Below, in pieces: positions 32,600 to 44,114 of a stretch of 64,000 bases of DNA. This stretch comes from Auriscalpium vulgare. Lineage: Eukaryota > Basidiomycota > Agaricomycetes > Russulales > Auriscalpiaceae. Every line of letters starts with the position of its first letter. The stretch's first letter is position 1. The DNA lies in the NCBI GenBank assembly GCA_019915015.1, contig JAHBBC010000009.1, positions 310,001 through 374,000 of the forward strand. Direction: 5' to 3'. Both the position numbers and the translations under genes were made by a program. The notes beneath the pieces were generated by a model. The model worked only from the letters and a program-made list of their open reading frames with translations, searched no databases and had not been told where the DNA came from.

Positions 32600-33524
32600 T
32601 TATGTAATGATCGCATCCCCCGTAACAGGAAGAGCGACGTGGTCTACGTGCATCGGTAGCAGTGGGTACTGGAGGCGCCAAACGCAATGACCGAGGGAAG
32701 GTGACCAAAACAAAACAGGTCTGCGACTGAGGCAGTATTCCGCAGTGCTATCGCCGGGACTACCCTCTTCACCGTAGCAGAATGTGACGGTGTCGTTTTC
32801 AAAGTCTTTGACCCGAATGATGCACGGGTACCGCCTAATGGGTAGGTCCTTTTCGTCTTCGTCGAGATGGCGTAGCAGCCGGTATTTCTCGCCTCGGACG
32901 ATGTGCAGTTATCGGGGAGGGGGCGAGATGTGTACAGTGCGCCCTTGGTCTAGAATGCACAGTCGAGACCTTGTGGGGTTTGCGCGATTCACTTGATGGT
33001 CTTGCGCCGCAAACGCGACGGAGGCCAGTTCATCGAACTGCGTTAGCGTTGTCAGCGCCGCGTTCGTTATGACTTCGTCGACGTACCCTGGGCGGAGTCA
33101 GCGGTCTGTGGGGTGTACCGAGATGCATGCAAGCTCACCATTCGTCGTCGACGTTCTGAGGCTGCGATTTCCCCGCGAACATATGAACGGTGCGGTACCT
33201 GTGGTTGCTGCTGTGGTACGCGGATTTGTAAACGGGAGGGTGTGTGCTTTGACCGGGCACTGACTTCGAATCTACAACGCCGATATGACCTCCCCTTAGC
33301 CATATGAGCTTGTCCTCCCGCTCATGTATGCCTGTTGCTTCCAGGTATACCTGCTGGACGGGCAATGGGATCGCCTGCTCCATGGGCGGTCCATGCGCAG
33401 TGCGTCTTGCTCGAGCCAGGGGCCTTCTAGTAGAGTCTGAAGCGCCTAACACCGAGCCACCCCTGTCTGACGAAACGTGTGAGGACATATCGAGCACATC
33501 ATTTGCTGCGTACTCACCTGCCAT
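32600..33524 (-). pseudogene. Family P protein, copy P2, with nonsense codon
   Basis: The N-terminal exon near 33,500-33,260 encodes QQVYLEATGIHEREDKLIWL followed by RGGHIGVVDSKS, matching P1. Downstream, a frame encodes LTQFDELASVAFAAQDH, then PPPR-stop-LHIVRGEKYRLL, IRVKDFENDTVTFCYG and VLFWSPSLGHCVWRLQYPLL. The TAA sits exactly where the other copies have Tyr in PPPxY, so I read it as a disabling point mutation. The product would otherwise end at TAA 32,602-32,600. Confidence 0.55.
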
Positions 33525-34588
33525 GGCGTATCTTGCAATGGGTAAAGACGTCAGCGGGGGGTGCTCTTGACATTCCCTTACAGTCTCACGCCCCCGTCAT
33601 GCGACGACAGTCACGTGAGTGTATTCCTTAGGGTTCACGGCATTTAAATTGTAGTACGCGGGCTCTTCGCATGTGCGTATTGTATAGTACCTCGCCCCCC
33701 CTATCCTACGCTTAGGCCCCGCGTATTAGCCTGGCTTTGGGCAGAGACGGTCCATTCTGTTATGAACAGGATGATGCCATAGAGACCGACGGCCCGCGTG
33801 TCCAAGTCCTGTGCACCGTTATCAGTGCGCTCGTGATCTACTCGCTGATGTATGATCGATCTCGTAAGTTTGGTGGGTGGCTACCATTCATTGCGGTCGT
33901 TCGCACCTCTGTTGACGTAGCAGGTTGCGGGGCGGATATAAGGGAGGGCATCGAGCTGTGAGTGGACGCCGTCGAGTCTGACGCGGTCTCGAGGGTAGGT
34001 GTGGAGATGCGGCTGGAGGAAGCGCATGTCTGATAGCGGGGGCGGTAAGCCTTCGTAATGCGTACTAAGGCCGCTGGCTCACCGCCGTGGCCGTTGCCTC
34101 CTCCACGCAATTGCCATAGTTGCCTGTCTCGGGAGCCCCACCGGTTTCCCCCTTGCGTTTCTGTTAAGAATCATAAAGCGAAGGAGTGGGCGTCACGTAC
34201 GTGAGCGTTGAGATGGTTCGTGTTGCGCCTTTGTCCGTCGTCTGTACTTGCCGATAGACATAGCATCCGCCGAAGTACTGCGGGGGTATGTTACGATGTT
34301 GGAGAAAACATTGATAGCCTATACACTCACATTGCTTGAGCCTTGACAGTCCGCGCGTGCAAGACATGGTCAGGTAGTGCGGGGATTGAATCTGGTCCGT
34401 ACAGTGCCCGTCGGTATCGTATCGTACGCGGGGAGATGCGGAGTGCGGCCCGTGTGGCCGATGGCGTGACCCAGAGCCTTCAAATTTGGCATCAATTGTT
34501 CTATAACCGTTACGTATATCGTGCGTCCGTTTGCTCTTAGGTTTTCACGAGAACCATGAAGTCACTTCCCTCGGCTACGCGTCCACAG
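33525..34588. other. Unresolved coding remnants
   Basis: Short frames on both strands without clear joins. On the minus strand a frame at about 34,060-33,890 reads MRFLQPHLHTYPRDRVRLDG, which may belong to the end of the JmjC-like gene or to another remnant. Nothing firm. Confidence 0.25.
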
Positions 34589-37386
34589 CTACCAGGTACG
34601 GTTCTCGTTCATCATCGCCAACCTCCGTGCATCCATGTCGTCCCGCAGAATCGCCAGGCTCACCATGGCGTCCCCAGGTTGGTCCCATGGGATGTCGTCC
34701 GCCATTGGCTTTGACAGGGCGCCTCGCGGTATGCCGTTGTCAAGACACACTGCCTTCACCGTGCGAAATGCGACTACGTGGTCCATCCCGTCTTCTGCTT
34801 GCAGCCCTCTCGGAGGTGGGCGGCTGTCCTCGGCGTGGAATTCGTGTACGTTGACGATCATGTTCGCAAGCGCCATAAACGACTTTCGATTCACTTGCGT
34901 GTTCGGTGAGATGTTGGATATGCCACTGTAGTCTAAGGGTAGGGCCACTCACTTTCAACACGTCCTTTCAAGGCCATTGCCATCCTTGCCAAGTTTCGTT
35001 TCACCCCGTGATGGTCCGCATTTGTCGCGTAGGCTCCATCCTCGTCTGCATCGGCGGCGCGGGACCAGGCCGACAAGTGCAGCGTCTCGTACGTTAGAAA
35101 GTGACCGCCGTACATAACGCTGTCTACGGGCGTGTACACCATGTGCCACGTTCCCGGGGGCATGATGCTGCTCCATAGCTCAGTGCATGTAGCGAGGTTA
35201 CGGATTCCACAAATGCAGTGCTCACATCGTCATCCCTACGTCCAACCTCACAACGTGCAGTGAAAAACGAGGGTCTTTGAGCACCAGTCCATGAGCGCCG
35301 GAGTCAATGACCTCTCGGAAAAGACCCATGACTGTCTGTTGCACGATCGGGGTCACTGCCCTCGTGAAGCTGACGACGCCCCATATTTTGACTCCGTGCC
35401 GTGGGCTCGCCCAGGTGCACAACCCGTCTGAGTCGTGATGTGTGCGAGTGTAGAACCCACCGGACGTTATAATATGCCACCGTTCATAGAGGTCTGCCGA
35501 CCGCACCGTAGGTCCGATGCTGTCGAAATCAACGTCCTTGGAGCGATTTGCCCATGTCTCGACGAGCTTAGAGTACGCCTTCGCCGTCGTGGATTTCCGA
35601 GCTTGTGCCGCAAAGATATTGCCTTGTTCCTGGTACCCGGTCCGGCTTGTTATATCCCATGCCCCTGCGTCGTCTTGCATGCGCCTGCGTACGCGCACTG
35701 TGTCAGCTAACGCGTCTCCCCGTCGGTAGGTTACCCACTCCATATACTCCGGCGGTGCGCATTTTCGTACCGGAAGATCCAGTAGGTTGAGGCATTGATC
35801 CGGTCGGGAGACGTTGTCAAGAAAGTCCAGATAACACATGGTCACGTTCGCGTTCGGCGCCTGTGGATGCATTCGCTTTTTTGCACCTGTGTGCAGAACG
35901 ATAGGTCACTTGCGTGCTCGGTCGCCCCATTGAGGATGTCCAGATATTATGACTTACAATGAACCTGGACCGTGATCGTCGGCTCTCGGACGAGGTCGGT
36001 CAGTGACTCCTAGTCGAAGTTTATCTCGTAGTTGCCCGCGGAGATGCCACCCCGGACGACGACGGTATGATTTCTGGCCAGTGCATAGCGAATGTCGTCA
36101 GCAATGCGGGCGTGCGTCCGCTCTGCGGCGTTGAATGTGAGGAAAACGAAAGGCGAGCCCTCATTTGTGCCGACTGCCGCCGCCGCCATGTCCAGAACGG
36201 CATGAACATCATCATCCTGTTCCTCCTGTGGGCCCGTGCTTATCTGTCAATGGATGGCGTTACAATTGCGATGGTGGACCAACCTCTCGCCCAAGGACGT
36301 GACCTATGTATGGCAGAACCGTTTCGAAGCCTTCTGCCCACACCACGAACCGCGTCCCGTCGGGCCAGCGCTCTGTCCTGTGCTCGATGTTGCGTTCGCC
36401 CGCCTCCGGTGAAGTATGAGGGGTGCTTGGGGTTGGGTGTGCTTTCAGTGATTGGTGATGTGGCGACGACGAAGCAGGTACTGGGGGTGGGGGGCCAAGC
36501 CCAACGCCCGGAGAAGGAGGAGGGGGTTGATGTACCGTCTTCAGTTGGTTTACGCCTTCGAATTGCGAGCGTGGGATGTCCGTCGGTTGGCGCTGACTTG
36601 CCGCGTGATCTTGAACTAGACATTCGTCTCACAGGTGAGCACGCGGCGCCGACACGGACCGCATGCTCTGCTACGCACCGTCGAGTGATTGCCGTCGCCT
36701 TCGTTTCTTTTGAGTCTTGTCTGACACTGATGAGAGTGATGTTCACACTTGATCAGTTGGACTGTAAGGAAGAACACCGTGTGCCACGTACTTGCGCGGT
36801 CTACCAGCCACCTGTCAATGACATCTGCCGTTGTAGCCTGCGGGTTTTCGACCCCCGGATGGCGGATTGCCAGCCAACTCTTCGGCTCGGCGCCCGACGC
36901 AAACATACTTGCGTTGACGCGTAGACAGTTTCGGGTCACGTACGTCCATCCCTTTGGTATGCGGTAGGACAGATACCTGTCGTGCGCGGGGTGCCGAGCA
37001 TCCCCACCCCGAACGTGCTTTGCTTGGCCGTAGAGAAACTGCCACTCGGACCATCTGCCCTTACCGTCTGATACCCACACGGCCTTCGTGTCGTTCGTCT
37101 TGACCCACACGTCACCTGCTCCGCATATTCGTCCGTCCGGTGCTAGGGGACCCCAATAGACCGCATTGAAATGTGGTTCGGGTGCGTCGTTGTCGTGAAC
37201 GCATTTGAACCACTCTGCCTTCATTTCTTCCCCATCCGGTATATCCGAGGGAGGGGGCGGGAGGGTCTTAGGGATTACGTGCATGTGTCGGTTTGGCCGT
37301 GAGATGGACCACGCGCGTTTGAGGGTCGTGGTAGGATGGAAGCAGGCCGTCCGAAATTTCGCGATCAAATTACATACGAATTTCAC
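34589..37386 (-). CDS. JmjC-like dioxygenase-fold protein, possibly broken
   Basis: Read leftward. The first exon from 37,386 (to about 36,790) has an unrecognised domain with NAVYWGPLAPDGRICGAGDV and WSEWQFLYGQAKHVRG. Later segments are a Pro-rich linker and ERWPDGTRFVVWAEGFETVL. Further on come FVFLTFNAAERTHARIADDI and VVVRGGISAGNYEINFD, followed by an in-frame TAG near 36,014. Next is the JmjC core, with YERWHIITSGGFYTRTHHDS (candidate HxD metal ligands) and, in the next exon, GTWHMVYTPVDSVMYGGHF (distal His, 35,160-35,105). The end is NRKSFMALANMIVNVHEF, all as in agaricomycete JmjC-like proteins. Exon joins are incomplete. Either the TAG lies in an intron I misplaced, or the gene is a pseudogene. 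Confidence 0.6.
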
Positions 37387-37684
37387 GCATTAAATGAATA
37401 TCATCTCCGAATTACGTACCAATATCGCAACCAACCGATGAATATCATCCTCGTTTTATGGCTTCGATTACAACTGTTTAAAGCGAATATCACCCGAATT
37501 ATGTGTGAATTACTGCTATATTAAATGAATATCACCCTCGATTTATGCGTGAATTACAGCTGATTTAAATGAATATCACCCTCGATTTATGTGTGAATTA
37601 CAGCTGATTTAAATGAATATCACCCTCGATTTATGTGTGAATTACATCTGATTAACGTGAATATCACCCTTGATTATTTGCGAA
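37387..37684. repeat. AT-rich minisatellite, 44-bp unit
   Basis: Six to seven increasingly perfect copies of a 44-bp unit containing atgaatatcaccctcgattt and gtgaattacagctg. The central three are almost identical, and flanking copies are diverged. It lies between the 3' end of the TET/JBP-like gene and the 5' end of the JmjC-like gene, and is much more AT-rich than either. Confidence 0.88.
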
Positions 37685-39640
37685 TTACAGTCGGCTTCGA
37701 GCGCGGATCACCTTTTCTCTGTCAATCATGCACGACCTGTCTGTTTCCAGCTCGTTGTACTTGCTCAGTCTACCAAGCTGGCGCGCCCACCCCTCTCCGT
37801 TGGGACCGTCGAGTTCTACGCGCTCCTCGTCCGATAAGTCGCTTGCTGGCCGCATGCCGTGCCTAACCCAGCGCATGACGCCGCCTGTGCAGTACTGCGT
37901 AAACGAGTATCTGCGCTCACCTGCCGCGACTGGGACGTTCCCATGCCGAAGGCCTGCTGATGACAGCAGTATAGTCGCACCCGCGGGGAAACGGACCCTC
38001 AGACGCAAGTCGATAAGGACGAGGTGGCCGCCGGCGACGGGGTTGAACGACCCAAGCGCCGTGATTGCACATGCGAGCCCAGGAAAGTTTGTGCAGTCGT
38101 TGTGGAGCAGACAGGTGGTGCAGGGACCCAAATTTGCAGTTGCGGTGGGGTACACGCTGTTGCGAAAGGGCATCTTGAGACTCGGATCGGACTCCAGGAG
38201 ATCGAGGAGGGCTTCGCGCATGTGAACGGCGGGCTTTGGACAGAACGAGGAAAGGCCCTCTGTTAGAGGGCATAAGCATTGAGCCTGTGCATGTGGACGA
38301 CGGGACTCACCGCTGGCGTGACCTGCGATTTGTTGAATGTCCGGAGAACGCTTGATGCGTTCGACAAGTTTTCCCCTCGTCTTCGAGTGGCGAAGCTCTC
38401 CTGGCTTCTGTGTTCGCGTCGTATCAGCACTTGAAATGCAGGCGTATGAGTGCCCCGCTTACCGTTTGACCTCCTCCGTACGAGATGCCGAAAGACAATG
38501 CCGTGAATTCACCTCGGCGGTGACGCGCTAGTCTAGCGGGGAATGCCCGACGCTTTTCACCGCTGCGCCGCACGCTTTCAAAGAGCGTCCCGCCTCGGCC
38601 TATGACCGCGTTCCAGCACTCGTTTGGGGGCGTGCCCTCGGCGTCTTGCGGTCTGCCGAGCAGAACCGCGATGATTCTGTCCTCGCAATCGAGTATTGCG
38701 TACGTGTTGCTGTCGTCTGTCAGCGTCACCGCTATGTGCCGGTCCAACTGTGTTCGCTCACCACCCGTCCCACGGGAATTCCGCTATACCCATGTCGTCG
38801 AGTTCCTCCGCAGTCCAGGGCCTATCACCCTCCACGCCTAGCTTCTTCACGGTGTACCCCCCTCGCGTGACCGAGTACTCCATCGCGTCGAAGCCCTCGG
38901 CGTCGATGATGTCGGCTGCGGCGTGGTTTTTGATGAAGCTCGCTCCATGTAACTCGGTCAAGGCGTTCTTCTCATGTGCTTCCCGTTGACGCTTCTGGCG
39001 GCGCCGCCGAGTCTTGCCAGCCTTCGCCGACGGTTTGCGCCCATGTTGTATGCGCGGCTCGAATACGGCACCCGGCCGGCTGCCAGCCACAGGCGCCGTT
39101 GGCGCCCTCCCGTCCGCAACTTCGCGATCGCGGGGCGAGGGATGCCCTGCGACCGAGGTGCTTGCATCGTCAGCTGTCGGCATTTGCCGGTCGTGCGGTC
39201 GCGTGATGGCGACGCTCCGTCGACGCCTTCGCTTCTGGGACGCCGTCGAAGCCTTCGCGGCTGCCGCCCCTTTGTCCGTAGTGTGATCGAGCCTGTTGGC
39301 GGCGTCAGCGTCGTTAGTACGAATTACGATGGTTTAACGAACGCAGAAGGGTCTTCGTACGACCTGTCCGAGCGGTCGCTATCGGATCCGCTGCTTGACG
39401 GCGGCCTGCTTGTTATCGGTGAGGTCGTGAGGGGAGACAGAGAGGTTGGTGATGACGGTGCGGATATTCCGTCGCGGCCTATGCGTTCGGCCGCCAGAGT
39501 TGCTGCGCAGAACCGTGCGATGCGTCTTCCGAGGTCCATCCCGTCCGCCTCCTCGTCGTTGCGCTGGACGGCCTTTTGAAGGAGCAGCTCGTATTTGAGG
39601 TTGGTCGACAGCGGCGTCAGATGCGAGATTGGTGCATATA
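37685..39640 (-). CDS. TET/JBP-like 2-oxoglutarate/Fe(II) dioxygenase
   Basis: Multi-exon gene. The N-terminal part (about 39,600-38,760) is disordered and basic, with RRRRQKRQREAHEKNALTEL. Then come AILDCEDRIIAVLLGRPQDA, the family segment HRRGEFTALSFGISYGGGQT (38,500-38,440) and, in the last exon 38,221-37,685, the catalytic core. There HNDCTNF supplies the HxD ligands, followed by ITALGSFNPVAGGHLVLIDL, LRHGNVPV (distal His) and RYSFTQYCTGGVMRWVRHGM (Arg for the 2-oxoglutarate carboxylate). This matches the lineage-expanded fungal TET/JBP-type family; some relatives oxidise 5-methylcytosine, but whether this one does is unknown. Such genes are known to travel with KDZ transposons. Joins near 38,760 and 38,430-38,230 were not closed exactly, so a frameshift cannot be excluded. 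Confidence 0.78.
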
Positions 39641-40675
39641 TACGCCCTGATCGTGTCTTGGCAAACTGACAAGGTCCATGAGCTACGACTGCAACTTACA
39701 TTGAGCGAAAACTCACCTTCAGTCGGTCGGCCATGTATTCTGTGAAACAAAGTCGATGTTGTCAGAATACCCGTGCGTAATATCATTATGATGAGAAATG
39801 CGTGGACGTTGCTCTCTGGCTGGGCAGGGAGGCGGCTCACAACATCGCATCTGTCATAACAAGGTCCCTTTCGCGCCAACCAGTGAGATGCGTAGGTAGC
39901 AGAAGGACAGTCGAAGCGTCGGGGCCCTGGATGGACCCATTCGCATCGAAGGACGTGTAGAAGTTGTACGCGGGAAGGAGGCGCATGGGCTAAGTGGTGT
40001 CCTCCACGTCACGTCGGGTCCCAGGAGTGACCCTTTCGCACTGAAGAGTGCGTCGAAAGGGCGTAGGGAAGAAAAGGATTGCGTGAAAGGGCCGTTGGGT
40101 GCCCAGCTCGCATTCAGGATGGCGGCACAGGGAAAGGGGAAATGGAACGCTGTTCATGCGCACGGGCTTGGAGTGTAAACTTTGGTAGAAGACGACGGCT
40201 CCCCGTCGGTAGAAGATGCGCTATCGAGGTTTGCATACCTTTAATAAGATCGCGGTTTCTGTGCGTTTGTGTGGATTGGCGGACGTTGGTGGATGCGCTG
40301 GCAGACCGGATGCTGTCGTGGTAGCCGGGACGCGTTTGGTGACCTAACGCTCCATCAAGCGCTTACACGTAATCGAACCCACGCCCGTCAAACCTCACGC
40401 CTCATCCTACCTTCAAGTTCCAGTTGGGACCGCCGCCTCCTGCCGCGCACTACGCCAAGCCCAACTTGCGCTTCATAGAGGGACCGGCTCTGATGAATGT
40501 CTCGAACAACAACCGCGACCTTCACATGTCTGCTCAGATACGGCGCTGCATATGAGCCGTCCGTGAAAATGCGGTGTGCTATTGTGATCGGTATTTAGGA
40601 CAACGCTCGGCTCGTCGGCTTTAGAAAAAAGGACCTGCCGAACTTCGCACTCGCCTCTGCCCGCGTCCACCTGCT
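39641..40675. other. Intergenic, no gene seen
   Basis: About 1 kb between the divergent TET/JBP-like gene (-) and family-P copy P1 (+). Only short frames. Contains two gaccctttcgcac / gtcgaaagggcg near-inverted phrases around 40,030-40,060. No RNA gene recognised. Confidence 0.4.
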
Positions 40676-41518
40676 ATGCCCCAGATAGAGAATAACGCTT
40701 CATCCCTCGACTCCCACACCGGTATTATGACCACGGCCTCGGGCGAAATGAGCCCTATTCAGCGCGTCTATGCGGACGTGACTGGGTCCGTAGGGGATGC
40801 CCTCCTGATATGGCTTGATGGCGGTCATATTGGCGTCTACACAGACAGGTGCAAACCACCTCCTATCTGCATGCCCTCCGTCCTCACTGTGTACCAGGGG
40901 TGGATATGCGGAGTCAGAGATGTATAGCGCCACCCTCATTGCGCAACCCCAGCACCTCTTCATTGACACGTACGTGCTATCATCCGCTCACATCGCCGCC
41001 CTCGTTAACACGCTTGCAGGGTCGGTCACAGCACCTTATCCGCCTCACGGTCACTGATCAACTCACAGTACAGCGACCTGGATGCCATCGTCCATGCGTC
41101 GCAGGACCACATCATACCATTCCCAAACCCCATGGACAGAAGGCTGCTCATGCTGGAGGGTGACCAGCTTAGATACGTAGCGCCACCTCCGCGATACCTG
41201 CATCTTCGTCGAGGGCAGATCTATCGCACGTACCCGTACTCGAGCGTACCTGTCGACCCTGCCACTCCGCAGTTTTACCCGCTGCTCATTCGCCTGAATG
41301 ACTTCGGTGAGGATTTCGTTAGCTTCACCTACGTTACGGAGAGCGGAGAACCGGATGGTGACGAAGGATATGACAGCGACATGAAGCCGGTGCTTGTTAC
41401 CTACTGGTCACCGTCCGCGGGTTCCTGCATATGCAGACTTCAGTTTCCCCTCTTACCTTTAGATACTAGCCCTGTCGCACATCCGGTAACGGGCGATGCA
41501 GTAGTCCTTACGCCTTGA
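40676..41518 (+). CDS. Family P protein, copy P1 (most complete)
   Basis: Exon 1 from 40,676 encodes SPIQRVYADVTGSVGDALLI followed by WLDGGHIGVYTDR. After a short intron (donor near 40,850, acceptor near 40,917) exon 2 encodes MYSATLIAQPQHLFIDTYVL. A second intron (about 41,021-41,069, GTCGGT...CTCACAG) leads to exon 3 with DAIVHASQDHIIPFPNPMDR, APPPRYLHLRRGQIYRTYP, IRLNDFGEDFVSFTYV, VLVTYWSPSAGSCICRL, QFPLLPLD and HPVTGDAVVLTP. The order of conserved blocks defines the family. No similarity to a characterised domain is known to me. No signal peptide or transmembrane segment. The intact frame makes this the best copy to use as a search query. Confidence 0.6.
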
Positions 41519-41612
41519 TAACCACACCTCCCATTCGTAATGAGCGTTGAGCACGATGCTGCTACGTATACAATCGGCTTCACATGGAGCGTAGGTCACA
41601 TATGTTTTCAGT

Positions 41613-42501
41613 TTACCTCCCCCCTGCCTCCTTCAGTGTACGGATGTTGGCTTTGGCAACGTTTCCCATCCGCATGAGCGTGTCACACAGGTACTGCTCT
41701 TGCCGAAGAAGCCTTTCGTACGAGCTTCGAAGAATCGATACGTACTGTGGACTGCCTTCTGTCAACGTGTACGCGGGCTGGGATGGAGCACGCACCTCGT
41801 TCTTTGCTCCGTCCGTTGACGTAGCATCGCCTTCGACGAATCCGGCACGGATTCGCTTGGCCTCTCGCTCGTCCTCGTCCGTGCTTGTGTCCGACGAGAA
41901 CTCCGACTCACGGACGGCACTGGCTTTGCTCTGACGTTGCCTCGTCAGTGGGATGGTCGTCCATGCCCCGCGGAAAAGCACGCACCTCCATCTTTTCGCC
42001 ATCCATTGACAGAGCATCGCCGTCGATGAATCCGGCACGGATTCGCTTGGCTTCTCGCTCGTCCTCGTCCGTGCTTGTGTCGGACGGGGTCTCCGACCCG
42101 CGGACGGCACTGACTTTGCTCTGACGTCTCGTCAGTGTAATGGCTATCCTTACCCCGCGATCTACGTGCCTGTACACACCGCGGAACTGGCATAGGGTAC
42201 AATGCGACGCACTTGCTATGCGCTTTCGCGCAGGGAGCGCATCGCTTATGCTGAGACTTGCGGCCGCAGACAAGACTCTTTTCTTGGCACCTGGCGCACC
42301 CCATCTGTAACGACGCACGTTAGCTCGAAAACCGGTCACAGTTGCGGGACCAACCTTGTGCTCTGCGGACTTTACCAGGGACGTTGCCTTAGGCATTTCC
42401 GTAACGTCCAATGCACTCTGTAGAGGGACGCATCGCCGCACGGCCGCGGGTCTCTTGCGCTGGTCCGGGAAAATTTTTGATGCCCGCCTGATTGATGCCA
42501 A
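41613..42501 (-). CDS. Protein with Zn2Cys6-type cysteine cluster and internal duplication
   Basis: One frame (42,304 and down) gives CARCQEKSLVC, eight residues, then CAPCAKAHSKC: C-x2-C-x6-C-x8-C-x2-C-x6-C, the spacing of a fungal binuclear zinc cluster. Downstream are two tandem copies (about 150-195 bp) with DTSTDEDEREAKRIRAGF in each. The final frame adds a coiled coil (SSYERLLRQEQYLCDTLMRM, then NVAKANIRTLKEAG). At least two introns are needed to join these frames and were not placed exactly. A DNA-binding role is possible. It sits antisense to and between family-P copies P1 and P6/P5. Confidence 0.45.
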
Positions 42502-42529
42502 ATGGGCGCGGACCCGCCGATATTTAGCC

Positions 42530-42780
42530 AGGCAGACACCTGATACAGAACTACACTTCCACCGTCCGCCTCAAATACTTTACAGACGCCTACATCATGG
42601 TTACCTTTTTGACGGAGACTGGGTTGGTTGACTCCTGTACCCCGAGACGGTTGTGTTCTGGTCACCTTCGATGGGCTCTTGCGTCTGTCGCCATCTGTAC
42701 ATTTTACTCCCTTTAGATATGGACCCTGTAGCAGATCCTTTGTCCCGTGAGGCTCTTATTTTTCCACCTTACTTACATAC
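42530..42780 (+). pseudogene. Family P fragment, copy P6
   Basis: Only the C-terminal third is recognisable. One frame has VRLKYFTDAYIMVTFLTETG (compare IRLNDFGEDFVSFTYVTESG in P1). A shifted frame has ETVVFWSPSMGSCVCRHLYI followed by LLPLDMDPVADPLSREAL. The frame change between them, with no intron room, shows a frameshifted remnant. Confidence 0.5.
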
Positions 42781-42852
42781 TCCGATCCCGAATTGTTCCG
42801 TACGCATACAGGCCGGAGCCCAGTGGCGCCGTCCCTTCTCCCCCAACATCGA

Positions 42853-43635
42853 TGGCCTGCGTTGTTGTCTCCGACGCATTCGCGAGCGATGCAGCCCTCA
42901 CCGGATTACATCAAGTGTATAGCCGCGTCGTAGGTGCCGTTGGCGTTAGAACAAGGCTGTTGTGGCTCCGCGGAGGTGACATCGGAGTCGTCCATCCCAT
43001 GTCCGTATCTGTTTTTCTCGCAGCTCGTTTCTCCTCATCAGCGATCATCACAGGGTAATGGACCCAAAGATCCTCCGGTACATTGGCAAAGCCGATATTT
43101 GCCACCTGACAGCTACTGAGTAGGTCCCAGCCCATACCTTTCGATCCTCTCTGACTGCTCCCTAGGGTATGCACGCGCTCCGGCTTTTGTATCCTCCGCC
43201 TGTCTCATATCCACACAGTGTCGACACCTCGCATCGGTTATTGCCTCAGCCGTTGACCACGTCGTTACCCCGACATGCGATTTGATGCGGGCGTCGTTGG
43301 GTATACCGGACATGTGCTGCGCACCTCCTCCGACCTACGTTCAACTTGTCCGCGGTGAACGGTATCACCTCCTTTGCCTCGACGAGGGCCATCCGGACAC
43401 CGTGAAGGCCTTTCCTGTTCCGGTGGTCGTACAGCTGGATGACTTTTGGGTTGGCGGTGCCGTCGTTCATCCTGTTGATGGTGACGAGAATGCTTGGTTG
43501 GTCTCTCGCGCGGCGGTTCTCTTATGGGGTCCTGATAGGTCCAGGTGCATTTGGCGTTGGCAGTTTCCTTTGATACCTATAAAAGAAACTCTCATGGTTT
43601 CCGGTGGTGACTACGTCGTGGCTACCGTACGTTGA
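42853..43635 (+). CDS. Family P protein, copy P5
   Basis: Starts at ATG 42,853 (MACVVVSDAFASDAALTGLH), then QVYSRVVGAVGVRTRLLWLR and GGDIGVVHPMS. One or two introns between about 43,000 and 43,280 lead to the C-terminal block with APPPTYVQLVRGERYHLL, VVQLDDFWVGGAVVHPV, then RCIWRWQFPLIPI, ending at TGA 43,635. Block order equals that of P1. Sequence identity to P1 is low, so the copies are old or fast-evolving. Confidence 0.5.
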
Positions 43636-44114
43636 ACAGATGCCTCGCGAATGTATTTGCTGCCGAGGTCGTGCACTGCAACCGACCACTGCGTCGGCGC
43701 GGCTTTCGCGCATCCTGGCGCTGCCGATGTCTCGCGCGCGGCTCACGTTCCTCTTTTAATCGCACGCTCGAATGCCTCGAGTGACAAGTATAGCCCGAAT
43801 CAGCGCTATGGTATTACATGAGTAACCGTGTGCCGCTTGGAAAGAAAAACACGCCACAACGCCCGTTAACCGTCTCAAGAAAGATGGGCCATATGAGGTA
43901 AATACGACATCACGCCCCTTTGTCGTCAGTAAACCTTCCTTCAGGGAGCAGCTAGCCGCTCGCAACAGCCGAAGTGTCTGGTGCGTTCGACAGCCCGCCC
44001 CTGGAAGCAGGCGCGGGGCGAGCCAACGTCTTACGCATCGGTCGGGTGTCGCTCTCTGTTGCTCCCTCGCCGCCTGTCTGATCTATGACTGCAAAGCCCA
44101 TCGTTAGTACCACG
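43636..44114. other. Intergenic spacer
   Basis: About 480 bases with only a weak 69-codon minus frame. Nothing supported. Confidence 0.35.

Noticed and set aside
37387..37684. CRISPR-like array
   Set aside because: The 44-bp units are directly abutting with no unique spacers, and this is a eukaryotic genome; a minisatellite.
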